A stretch of 64,000 bases of DNA, taken from the NCBI GenBank assembly GCA_009767595.1, contig VSDK01004639.1, positions 135,394 to 199,393 on the forward strand, read 5' to 3'. Below are positions 42,301 through 51,059 of this stretch, one piece after another. Every line of letters starts with the position of its first letter. Position 1 is the first letter of the stretch. Made by a program: the position numbers and the translations under genes. The notes beneath the pieces are model-generated. The model was not told where the DNA came from and ran no database searches. It saw only the letters and a program-made list of their open reading frames with translations. Origin of the DNA: Symbiodinium kawagutii. Lineage: Eukaryota > Sar > Dinophyceae > Suessiales > Symbiodiniaceae.

Positions 42301-44107
42301 GTTGCCAGGTGACTTGACCATCAACTGTCAACAGACCATATTCCCCAGGTACCAGGAACAACATCACTTTGAACTGCACTCGAAAGGATTGGGTTGGCGA
42401 AATGGCATTCTCAACGGATGCTGCTGCAAACGGAAGCAAACCCTGAATGGGATGAAAAAAGAAACCGGTGGGCCAAGAGTTATTGCCATCTCCTGCCCTC
42501 CACTGCAGCTGGGCCATGTAGAATTGCAACAGCAGTTTCAAATCCTGGCATTCACAAGGATGTCCTACATACCAAGCACATGCATCCTGCAACACCACGA
42601 CCCGAGAAGCACGCAGTCTTTCTGACAGGAACCTCAAGAGCAACGTGGTGAAGGTGAGGTCTTCCGGAAGCAACATCATTGCCTTCAACACGTGAAAGAG
42701 CCCGAACAATGCATGAGGGACTGAAATGCAGTTGCCTAAGGATTGATAGCCCTGTTGGGCTGGCTTCAAAATCAGGGTGGTCGATGCGTGAGAATGCAAA
42801 AGCAGAACCTCCACAGGTGTGAAGAATCGAAATGATGTGCCCTGCCGGACAAAGTGTCCAAACATGCCATTGGCTTGCAGCAACTCAGTTGGCAAGGTAT
42901 GTTGACTTCCGTAGGCTGCGAGAAAACAAGGGAGTGGTTCCGACATGTCTGGCAACCTAAATCGTAGAATGTCACTGCGAGTCCATGTGGTCTTCCTACC
43001 AGGCATGTACCGTGGATCCCAATACAAGGAGGCAGTAGCAACCGTGGGTTCAAACTCTTTCATGGTAATCTCATCCAAACACAAAATGGCATCAAAGTGC
43101 GCAGCAACATTGTTGAACTTTGGCCAGCGAGCTATCGGCATTGGAGGAGGAACCACGGAAACATGGTGACAAATGGCAAGCCATCTACACCTACGGACTG
43201 GACACACGGATGCAAGTTCATAGCACTGTTGATGGATCACCCGATACCCCGCCCATTCCAGGATTTGGCACACCATGTCAAAGTGCTCATGACTGGGAAA
43301 TCCGGTGACCTGTTCAAGACACAGGTAGCAAGGCTTGTGAAACTTGGCCTGAGCCAAGCTGTCAACCAAGGCCTGTCCTTCCAATGCATTGAGTCCCCTC
43401 CGTCTACCTGCAAAGGACCAGCTCACACATGGAGATGAAATGTCCCAAAGAAAAGTTTGAATCGCCCTGATGAGCCTTTGCCATGGCAAACTTTGGATGG
43501 TGCAGTTCACAATGGTGCTGTGAGGATGATCAATGAGGAAATCCGGTGGCATGGAATCTGCATGTCCCACCAGTTGATACCGATGGGCAAGTGCAAAATT
43601 GACCGCATGAGGCAAGTGAGATTCAATGGCCAACACCTTGATCTCGACATCCAGAAATTGCTTTAAGTAGGAGAGGCCATGAGACCACCCCCCATACCCA
43701 CCAGCAAATTGTTCAACCATCCAATGATCCTGTGATGATTTGTTGTGCGCCAACACCAGAGAAGATTCATCAATGGTAACCGTCAAAGGAACAATCTGGT
43801 GTACCTTGGCCTGCAAGACATCACATGCGCCCATGGGAAAAATGAGCTTGACATCATCTGCCGAAGCATTCACGGTGATCTTGTCTCCAAGCAAAGGGGT
43901 AGGTGGGTGAGCAGCACTACCCTGCAGCACATAGCCAGAATGTGTGTAGTTCCATGGTGCAATTTCAGCAAACAACGAAGTATCATCCAAGCCAGGGAAA
44001 AGATTGGTCAGAGCAACATTCATTCTCTCTCCAATTCGTGGGGTGCGAGTCACATCGTATTTCTCCAGAAGGTTCTGAATAGGTATCGGCATCGGAATAC
44101 ACTCCAT
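39272..44107 (-). CDS. LINE ORF1: DNA (cytosine-5) methyltransferase fused to a long unassigned gag-like region
   Basis: 1,611 residues from the ATG at 44107. The open frame runs on to an ATG at 44239, but codons above 44169 lie in flanking host repeat, so I prefer 44107 (CCATGG context). Residues about 130-480 hold a full C5-methyltransferase: motif I FAGGYGGWSHGL (134-145, SAM binding), acidic motif II residue E162, motif IV SSPCVSWS with catalytic C227, motif VI as EQV (265-267, usually ENV), motif VIII as VRRCR (304-308, usually QxRxR), motif IX-like RFFTPVEV (427-434) and motif X LGNCISVPHA (457-466). The remaining 1,100 residues match nothing I can name; a GGGG stretch lies near residue 1,150. 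By family knowledge the enzyme would methylate cytosine in DNA, possibly the element's own cDNA or target. The C-terminal 89 nt overlap the coiled-coil ORF in another frame. Confidence 0.85.
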   Translation of the reverse strand: MECIPMPIPIQNLLEKYDVTRTPRIGERMNVALTNLFPGLDDTSLFAEIAPWNYTHSGYVLQGSAAHPPTPLLGDKITVNASADDVKLIFPMGACDVLQAKVHQIVPLTVTIDESSLVLAHNKSSQDHWMVEQFAGGYGGWSHGLSYLKQFLDVEIKVLAIESHLPHAVNFALAHRYQLVGHADSMPPDFLIDHPHSTIVNCTIQSLPWQRLIRAIQTFLWDISSPCVSWSFAGRRRGLNALEGQALVDSLAQAKFHKPCYLCLEQVTGFPSHEHFDMVCQILEWAGYRVIHQQCYELASVCPVRRCRWLAICHHVSVVPPPMPIARWPKFNNVAAHFDAILCLDEITMKEFEPTVATASLYWDPRYMPGRKTTWTRSDILRFRLPDMSEPLPCFLAAYGSQHTLPTELLQANGMFGHFVRQGTSFRFFTPVEVLLLHSHASTTLILKPAQQGYQSLGNCISVPHALFGLFHVLKAMMLLPEDLTFTTLLLRFLSERLRASRVVVLQDACAWYVGHPCECQDLKLLLQFYMAQLQWRAGDGNNSWPTGFFFHPIQGLLPFAAASVENAISPTQSFRVQFKVMLFLVPGEYGLLTVDGQVTWQQLLALWHFPVTPKDFLVDTHRLDEPIETTAPDANVLLMPALEDAHMPSQCPDVHKTLLVRNEQDLTMYEVAHEHTWRDICTRCLLPDQLYFDSFGQLTPDDVVLPCLEVTTDPVEVPVLPNFGAIFSQCSQVQIQTWVPANTDILVLLCEGSEHAMEAFQQVWMNTATLTWLRSKGRQLSFHQESSTKWRLLFRPCLSVPATPVPFLRNDLFFWYLQMAVKSLMTAEGIQWVMYYRSRQVCRGQQSGSDDVAVILSLLQFFGQLFAEGSPSLFSQDQRLQPGVLLSQCHKEDAHSLFELCWDVPPTVIDTQMTPTPEPTTLGLVDALDLITHVALDVHADDLKQELHAQYRGDSLALTQMQTLWTNVQLDGVCRSLGYAFQLDPPDVLDPDTLRFHVTPLRPLAELSQLRIALFHHLLAGLLRCYPLHDGLPVTFTFQHNTLLQMEVSRDLTKRTVSSLIRHAYRLVDTQGSARVLLGGLLCDAHQTLRQHAETLSMKHLVIQISAPLTLRLSGGGGSKTPTNKQDFAKLVESVTANMLLEYEMHLPTKLTDKMGMAKLHQSLTTEPLDKRHEAFQAVCSQAEVKLPPHGPRRSQVQGKYQKVQDRKQARATLVAEPAHYQLRSGFFRNADGTAAKLLTQFSPHASGILLTTTATAQEWANVFTTLAPDELGLYVLGPPPSCKLAMSTVSAPATHLASGNEVLLNGVLVQFGSKHIVTSAAALSAVEIKDTQVASITVWKTDFESTQWQQIQSSPVRTVMQMLEADGFQGTLHKAWGRAWQKDGTAVSPSQATSLQFHGEFDKSPSFAALLKRNGFSRIYIQPKSAQGRVDDQWRVIWLPGTPLEIETKTAAVSGTAGLVKSRKGYGIRIESGAFATAWRLLKPDLPEPDANNPSLVFRLYPLPHGVDATILKEWARSQFSWSIKPLRPSGAKQWIIAADTVPEGVLTFNGQPLLLQRIPQKSTNAPGLVLAGPKLSSLANATSDSTKPAAPVELQGCFSPAFSTQSIS

Positions 44108-44169
44108 GGGCCAATCCGAACCACCAGGGTTTCCAGGTGCACCACGCTGGAGGTTTGACCCGAAACACC

Positions 44170-44188
44170 TGGTGGTTGATGGTGGTTG
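44170..44188. repeat. Target-site duplication, copy at the LINE 5' end
   Basis: Identical 19 bp to 33225-33243. Rightwards the host array resumes (GATGGTTTAAG and similar); leftwards the non-repetitive element sequence begins (CGAAACACC read on the plus strand). Confidence 0.65.
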
Positions 44189-45226
44189 ATGGTTTAAGAC
44201 AGTCGCTGAATTAGCACCATAGGAATAGAAGGTGATCATGACGGTTAAGATTGAGTGATGATGGTTGATGATGGTCCTTCATCAGGAAACATATCGCTAT
44301 AAGCAGCAGCAACAGGAAAAACCAAGACCAGTTGGGGTTAACGATGGTTGAGAATGGTCAGTGATGCTGGTTGATGGTGAAGCAAAGCAGGACCATGTTG
44401 GTTATTTATTGAGCCACCACCAAGAACAAAATCGACCAACCACTAGTTGAACAAAAGTCATTGACATCTCTAAGCATTCATGTGTTTTCACGGTGCACCA
44501 TCATTGCTTACTAGCAACAATCCTTACCTGTGATCAACCATCAATGCACAAATAATGACAGAAACTGTCTGCGAATCATTGATCTGCACGATTGATTGCA
44601 ATGAATCAGCTATGAATAACAAAGGAAAGCACCGTAAATCAAGCAGGACCAAGCGGAAGTGGTGGTAAATTATTGCCATGATATTTATTACTGGTGGATC
44701 AACAGTTCCTCGTTAACAGTCACAAAGAATATCTCACCATTGACCAACCAATACTGATTGCAGTAACCATGGAACCGTTAACGCATAATGATCTTTCGGT
44801 ATATTGCCATTCTTCCCTATGAATGAAGCATCAGCTAAGCATCGTTGTATATGATACGCCACAAAAATGACCATCATCAACCATCATCAATTAAACATTA
44901 ATTAGCCACAAGTAACCACCATTTACTCACCACCGTTAACGATCAGCTAACCATGCAATAAGCATCAATTTTTCACCACCCATCAGTGACCATCCTTGAG
45001 CATCAGCTAATCATCACGAACCCAAGTCACGACCCATCATTAAACCATCAATCACTATCATTAAACCACTATTCATCACCCTCAAAGTGGTTCAAATCTT
45101 TATCAACCATCATTAACCATCATTAACCGTCCTTCACCACCCTTCCCAGTCACAACCCATTGAAATGGATCCCCCACGACGCCCCATGGCTTCACCACTG
45201 CCCGTCGTTCCTGCATGGACTTTCAC
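44189..45226. repeat. Array pair right of the LINE
   Basis: G-type units (GATGGTTGATGATGG) continue from the LINE junction to about 44400; unique sequence follows, then C-type units (ACCATCATCAACC, CCATCATTAACC) from about 44870 to 45150. Confidence 0.7.
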
Positions 45227-45277
45227 CTGCTGAGCCAAGGTTTCGGTGTCCTCGAGGCGGTCTGCGAGAACCAGCTG
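45227..45277 (-). CDS. Exon candidate, 17 codons (possibly longer)
   Basis: Acceptor CACCTGAAG, donor CAGCAG|GTGAAA; reads QLVLADRLEDTETLAQQ. The frame stays open a further 50 bp (VKVHAGTTGSGEAMGRRG), so the donor is uncertain. Flanked by CCATCATTAA-type arrays on the left (44500-45179) and GGTTAATGATGG-type on the right (45350-45650). With 33046-33160 it would define the intron that holds the LINE. Confidence 0.42.
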
Positions 45278-45299
45278 CTTCAGGTGGAGTGAAATTGCC

Positions 45300-45650
45300 A
45301 AACTTAGAGGTGCTATAAGCAGTTATAGGTGGAAATGATCGTTAATGTTAGTGGATGTTGATGATGGTTAATGTTAATGGTTGAGTAATGATGGTTAATG
45401 ATGGTTAATGATGGTTAATGATGGTTGAGTAATGATGGTTACAGGAGGAAATGATGGATAATAATAGTTAATGATGAGTAATGATGCTTAAGTAATGGAC
45501 AATGATAGTCAGTGATGGTGGTTACGCACTGGTCCGTGGTTAGTGATGGATAGGTGGTTGTTAATTGATGATGGTTTCCTGGGTGATGGTGATTTATAGC
45601 AGCTGTGGGTTTTGAACTAGAGTTTGCTTTGCTTAGCTGGTGGTGAAGCA
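45300..45650. repeat. G-type array with clean 10-bp period
   Basis: ATGGTTAATG is repeated three times in tandem at 45391-45420 within longer degenerate GGTTAATGATGG sequence, showing the basic 10-bp unit. Confidence 0.85.
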
Positions 45651-47253
45651 AGTGATACGTTAATGGGTGGTAAGTGATGATTAACTATCGTTGCAACTGG
45701 TGAACTTACCCATGATTTCTAGTTTAGCAGAGATAGGTGGTGAACTAATCCAATGACGGTTAGAGATGGTTGATGATCTTAAAAACAATGAATAATCGCT
45801 AGTCCTGGGCGCAATGACTACTTCTTGGTTAATGATTGGGAATTGCAACCGACAAAATCACGGGTCATGATGCTTACTTGATGGGCAAGAACCAACTAAT
45901 CATGGGTGAAGCGGAAATCATGAGTTATCATGGACAGGGTTCATGAATTATGACAACGCAAACACAAATGTTTTTTTGGCCCCTTTGCTAACTCCTTATT
46001 AACTCCGGTTTATCATGAACCAGTTGTGATCACTAATGGCTAGTGATGGTTTGCCAGCATCAACGGCTATCGGCAACTACTGGCTTTCGGTATGAACATA
46101 TATCAACCATGCTGGGTTGAAAACACAATCCCGATCACCTGTGTAGGGCTTGCCTTGCTGTCCTGATCAGTGATGGTTCATAATGGCGCCACAGCTGATC
46201 TAACCTTCCGCACTCAACAAATTTTCAGGGACGAATGAAATGCTTATGGATCAACTGCGAACAGGGGATTCCAGAAATGGTCTTGACAGTGTTCAAGGCG
46301 GATATTGTCCTGCTACAAGGATACATTGATTGGTACAACTGTACAACTGTCAACAACAATGATTGGCTTCTTGGCTAAAATTGCACTAGCCACAATTGTT
46401 GGGTTCCTTGGCTTAGTGCATCCAAGGATTTGACCATCTATAGTAATAAACCAACCATTTGTTTGGGGGTTCACTTTGGCTTGAAAACCACCATTTGTTT
46501 ATTACAGAACACCTGGTTGGCTTTAAACATTTGGTGGTTTTCCTGTAATCAACTACCATGCCACCATGTGTATAGTAATAACACCCTTTCTCAAGCAGAA
46601 TGCCTGACCCACTGCAGCACCGAGGAGCTGTGGCAGTGACTTGTTGGAGACTCTGTAGATATGTGGCCTGAGACCCGAGTCGATGGTTAGTGCTTGTTGA
46701 TTGCAGTTGATGATGGTTAGTGATTGTTAGCCAAAATCAATAACTGTAACCTATGATGTACTATTCAACAAATAGATATTGGATGTTATTGGATTATCTA
46801 GTTTATCAATTTATACCTGGGGGTAATTTTCCAAGAAAAGTTCACTCAACTCAAAAATGATTGGAATGTAAATTAATCATCAGTTGTTGACCCTTAGCCG
46901 TTGACTACTTTGTCTATATTGATCGACTGTTGGCTGTTGGTTCATTTGCCATTGTGGTTGGTTAATGGTTGGTTGGGTGATTGATTGGTTCATCTGGCTA
47001 CTGGGGGTTTAAGGCCCAGCCAACAATACCATGGGTCACTTCTCACCGCCAATACTGGCGAGCAGTGGTAGTTGAGAAACGCTGGTTGGTCAAGAAGAAT
47101 GGTCGGCTAATTCTCAAGCAATCAAACATCAACAACACACCAACAGCTTTGTGCGCATGCACTCACCCCACATGGTATGTGCAGGATAAGCCTTGTTTCT
47201 CTGAGCAGTGCCTGTTCTGGTGACTGGGATCAACCACCCGAAATCTCTGGACA
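45651..47253. other. Unassigned stretch
   Basis: Contains a repeat of the AATAAACC...TTTGGGGGTTC family (46436-46493, see 54789) and an 80-residue plus ORF (46981-47223, RAVVVEKRWLVKKNGRLILK) that could be an exon but has no clear borders. Confidence 0.3.
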
Positions 47254-47791
47254 TTAACATGGATGTGACACATATCCATGGTGAATAAGCACATCATCGG
47301 CAGCGTTTTCACTTCTCAATGCTCTAACCACAGCGGGTCCTCTTGCAGCTTTCCTTGCACCACCAGCGCCCAATACATCCAAACCATAGGGTTTGGAGCA
47401 TCTTGCCGCTCGTCGAAAAGCTCCATGCCCGCCACAGCTCAGGGAGAGCCACCGTCTACGTCTCTTCCATCCTCGCCCAACATGCGATCTCTGTACCAAC
47501 TCTTGATTCGTGATGCTCGCTTTGCTCTGCCAACTTCAACGCCTTGGCCTTGAGCTCCCAACAGCTGATCATAGACAGCTCTCCTTAGACATAAAGCCTG
47601 GTTACGTCTTCGTTGGCCACTTGGTTGGTCAGTAGTGATACAGGCTCTGCATCACCCACACGCGGTGTTGGTTGGCCGGTTTGCACGCCATCGCCTCTGG
47701 GATGGACCGCCCGCGTTGTTGCTTCGATGCTCAGCTCCAAAGTGCGCAGCACCACGGGTCTACATGGACCGTCCGAGATCAGAGTGAGCAC
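47254..47791 (-). pseudogene. Decayed coding fragment with frameshift and in-frame stop
   Basis: On the minus strand 47791-47585 reads RTLELSIEATTRAVHP and VSLLTNQVANEDVTR. The neighbouring frame then continues from about 47594 as LCLRRAVYDQLLGAQGQ and RIKSWYRDRMLGEDGRDVD, meets a TGA, and resumes as AGMELFDERQDAPNPMVWMY. Composition is strongly protein-like on both sides of the breaks. I do not recognise the family. The opposite strand is also open for a stretch but is rich in L, S, P and C, as antisense shadows usually are. Confidence 0.4.
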
Positions 47792-49179
47792 AAGCTGAGA
47801 TAGCCAACGTGGAGAATTGGAGATCCGTGGTTCATATTGATGGCAATAATGGTTCGGAATGCTTCTGATATAACCAGGGTAACGATTCTGGGCAATGATG
47901 GGTGATCGTTTATTAACAGTGTTTGGATAATGCTTCTGATGATAACCAGGGCAATGAAGATGATTGAGACCCTACTGAGAACGATGGCAAACTCTTGACA
48001 ATGATGGAAACCAGGGAATTATTCTGGCTAATGGCTAATGATGAGATGTGATGGGATCAACCAGTGCCCCATCTGGTGCAACCAACTTCTGGTTGGAGGA
48101 GGTTTGTTGGTTGTGCGAGATGCATCCCATCAATGCTGTGTGTGTTCCAAATTCAAATGCTCCATGCTTTCGATCCCATATTGATCCCAACAACATCGCC
48201 GCATGGAAATGCAAACTCCAAGTGACCTACTCCCCAGGAACACAATGGTTGGAGTTGATAAGGGAGTCATCATCAGCAAGCGTAGTTCATGACTTGCTAG
48301 CAATTTTGTCGGCAGGATCTTAGCCAGGATTGTCACGAATAAAACCGGAAGGATTTGTTGAAATTTGAAATCAGCATGACATGATGCTGCCACCAAGTAG
48401 CTTCATATCCCGTGCCCAAAACAGAACTCATCCAAGTAGTACTAGTTGGTTCTGGTCGGTCGGACTTTCCATGCCTGGTTCTACAATCCCCTACAGCCTG
48501 GGTGAGAGAAGCAATAGCAATAGGCGATCACCAGTTCTTACACCGTTGTCTATCTTCAACCTATGTTACAAATAGTCAATAACAAGAAACATGCAGTTGT
48601 TCAAAATCATTTGTTTATTGTCAACTTATAGTAGAAAATTACCACATGCCACAAAAAATGCCACAAATAATAAATACCACCATCAACTTAATAGCTATGG
48701 CTTACAACCCCCGATAAATTCCTAGCAACAACAACAACAACCACTCACCCTGTCTTTTTCAATGCGCGACACTGGAGCTCAACAAATTGCACCCAGATCC
48801 CCACCTCATTGAAACCAGAAGCGAAGGCCTGCCCGGCGAGGATTGCTGTATTGCTGTGGCGAATCTATTGTCTTAGAAATACGTGGATAAAGCTGTTTGA
48901 ACATCGATGTTCGTATGTGGTGAATTCAGCCGTTTGTAGGCATATACATATATATGTATATATGTAAATATATATATATATATATATTTACATACATGCA
49001 TGCATGCATAAACGAATGGATGCCTGCATGCATGCACATGCGCAGGTCGAAGTGTAGACATCTATAAGCAATGTTACCGAGCAACATGTTAAAGTATACG
49101 TACTTTGTAACAAGAAAGCGTATACATCGTTAGGCATGTGCATGCTACACACGCGTATGGTACATTAATATATGTATAT
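47792..49179. other. Mostly non-coding
   Basis: GGGCAATGATGG-type repeats (47800-48060), weakly coding-like plus sequence at 48180-48320 (LQVTYSPGTQWLELIRESSS), a GC-rich island at 48765-48900 (LELNKLHPDPHLIETRSEGL on plus) and the TATA/TGCA microsatellite at 48949-49045. Confidence 0.35.
48949..49045. repeat. TATATG / TGCA microsatellite
   Basis: Alternating purine-pyrimidine tract: TATATGTA units, then (TA)n, then TGCATGCATGCA. It lies about 135 bp upstream of the open methyltransferase-like frame. Confidence 0.85.
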
Positions 49180-50156
49180 GGACGCTGGAAGAAGCCTTTG
49201 CAGAAATATGTGCTCGAGACAGAGGACTTCGCCGACACCAGATGAGTGTGCCGCCCGCTTTTGGGCGCATCAGATACATTTTGCATGCCTACTCAGGCCG
49301 GCGGCGCTTTGGGGACATTCAGCACTTCATCGAGAAGGCGGAGCAGTCCTATCCAGACATTCAGATTCAGGTCCTCTCTGTCGATGTTATCATTGACCAG
49401 CGCTTTGGAGATTTGATGGACGAGTCCACCCACGAGTTCTGGCTCACCTGCATTCGAGACCATTTGGTGGTAGGTCTCATTGCGGGACCACCCTGCAACT
49501 CTTGGTCCAAAGTTCGCAGGCAACGTATAGAAGGCTCCAAGTATGGACCGAGGCCGGTTCGAGCACCTCACCAACCCTGGGCCCTTCCTTCACTTTCTTT
49601 GAAGGAACTTTCCCAGGTCTTCGGAGGGAACGTCCTCTTGGCGTTTGCGGTCAAAGCCCTCTACGCTCTTCTTCTTTACGGTGGAGTCGGCTTAGTTGAG
49701 CACCCCGACGACCCTGGCACCGATGAAGACGTTAGCATCTGGAAGCTGCCGCTGATCGCAGCGCTATGCAGACACGAGGAGATCACGCTTCACCATGCCT
49801 CCCAAGGGTACCATGGGTCAGAGAGCTACAAGCCGACAGGACTTTTAGCTCTTCGGCTGCCTCACTTGGAAGCTTCTTTGCAACGCTGGTGCCTCTCATC
49901 TTGGCATCTTCAGTCCAAGACGACGGGACGAGCCGATACAGGCGAGTACAATACCGCCAAATTAAAGGAATACCCACCAGCGTTTTGTGGTGGCGTTGCC
50001 AGTGCTATGTGCCAAGCGCTGGCTACGTACCCGCTGGATGAACATTTTTCATATCCGTCCGATTTCAGTCGGCTGTGCCAAAAGCTGGTCACCAGCTCCC
50101 GCGGAGATGGGATTGGCTTGGACACCTGTACAGACACGTGCAAGGCCCCCTACTGA
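49180..50156 (+). CDS. Methyltransferase-like ORF of a dinoflagellate retroelement type, probably 5'-truncated
   Basis: The first ATG in frame is at 49242 (304 residues), but the same frame is open and coding-like upstream to about 49180 (TLEEAFAEICARDRG), so this is probably the 3' part of a longer protein. Numbered from 49242: LHAYSGRRRFGDIQHF (14-29) sits where a SAM-binding motif I would be, VLSVD (44-48) resembles motif II, AGPPCNSWS (81-89) matches the C5-methyltransferase PC motif with C85, VEHP (152-155) replaces ENV, and TAKLKEYPPAFCGGVASAM (238-256) is a conserved-looking tail. Similar GPPC-type domains recur in dinoflagellate retroelement polyproteins as I remember them. Activity is doubtful. 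An AT microsatellite abuts its 5' side, and no reverse transcriptase lies beside it. Confidence 0.6.
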
Positions 50157-50673
50157 TTGGACGGTTTTTTCCTGAATTTATTGCCAGGCCACAGCATTTC
50201 GCTAGCAGCTTGAGGAAAAAAATGCAGCCCACACGTACAAGTATGATTACATATTTACATTAAAAATATGAGTGCATATGCATTTTCTACATGGTATCAA
50301 ATACACATGTTTATCGATTTGAATGCCAAAAGTGTAATAAAGTACAGGAAACTTTCCCTCTCAGCATGAGTGCATCATCAGCAATGGGCGATCGCGCGTT
50401 ATGATCCGTTTCTTGGTCAGGTGGTCAATGGAATCTCGGGGGAGCACCCCCGCAACGGGAGAGGCAAATGGTGGTCCATTTTGGATGAAACTGCGGCGCC
50501 TCGTTGGACGACATCATTTTTCGCGACAAGAAATGCCATAAGAAATCGAAAAAACAAGTCACAACTCAGTGATTTACGCCTGGGATTTGCCATTTCACCG
50601 CAGGGACTTCCTACAATGATTGGATTGCAGAGAGCTCAATCAATGACTAGAAATCCGCTTTGGTAAACGATGA

Positions 50674-51018
50674 TTATATATCACTATATGCTTGCTGGCT
50701 CAGCTTCAACGACCATGCAGCGCCTCCATGACCAACTTGGATCCTTTCACTCGAACGAGAAGATTTGCGCTCGGCAAGGAGCTGCTTTGCAATCAGAACC
50801 TCTGGGCCTTGCCCAACTGTCTGATCACCCTGCACCGTGGTCGCCTTGAGCTCGTACATGCTGTCCCCTACCCGACGCTCACTGTCGAAGCTCTCTTGGA
50901 TCCGTTCCGCTGCGTTGGGGCCCAATGGCCCCCCAACTTGTTGAAGAGAGATGTGTCCAAGCTCTTCACGATCTTGTACTGCCTCGTGATCTTGGCCAGT
51001 GCGCCATGTGAATGCTTG
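50674..51018 (-). CDS. Hypothetical coding fragment
   Basis: About 114 codons are open from a TGA at 51019-51021 (a TTG at 50925 gives 83 residues). Sequence such as AVQDREELGHISLQQ, ERIQESFDSERRVGDSMYE and LIAKQLLAERKSSRSSERIQ is typical of a soluble, charged protein. The plus strand has a 144-residue ORF across the same DNA (50692-51126), but it is rich in L, P, C and H like an antisense shadow. No family recognised. It lies 0.5 kb beyond the methyltransferase-like ORF on the other strand. Confidence 0.4.
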   Translation of the reverse strand, partial: QAFTWRTGQDHEAVQDREELGHISLQQVGGPLGPNAAERIQESFDSERRVGDSMYELKATTVQGDQTVGQGPEVLIAKQLLAERKSSRSSERIQVGHGGAAWSLKLSQQAYSDI

Positions 51019-51059
51019 TCACTGATTAGTGGTCCTTCATTCTGCACCAGCCACTGTCT

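Larger units (their letters stand above)
33244..44169 (-). mobile_element. 10.9-kb non-LTR retrotransposon (LINE) carrying a DNA cytosine-5 methyltransferase
   Basis: The element reads on the minus strand: short 5' leader, ORF1 (methyltransferase plus unassigned region), coiled-coil ORF, ORF2 (AP endonuclease, reverse transcriptase, CCHC knuckle, RNase H), then a 213-bp 3' tail. Both ends abut the same 19-bp direct repeat (33225-33243 and 44170-44188), which I read as the target-site duplication; this gives a length of 10,926 bp. No LTRs and no terminal poly(A) are visible. It sits inside a TGATGGTTGATGG-type array that continues on both sides. LINEs with DNA methyltransferases have been reported from Symbiodinium (de Mendoza and colleagues, Nature Communications 2018, from memory), and this copy fits that class. 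The long intact domains argue for a fairly young insertion. A frame break and one in-frame TGA separate its three reading frames. Confidence 0.88.

Noticed and set aside
39021..44158. Plus-strand ORFs opposite LINE ORF1 (for example 42167-42625 and 43745-44158)
   Set aside because: Same reason: antisense shadows of ORF1.
44108..44239. N-terminal 44 codons of the longest ORF1 frame
   Set aside because: Most lie in the host repeat or the target-site duplication, outside the element; the ATG at 44107 is a better start.
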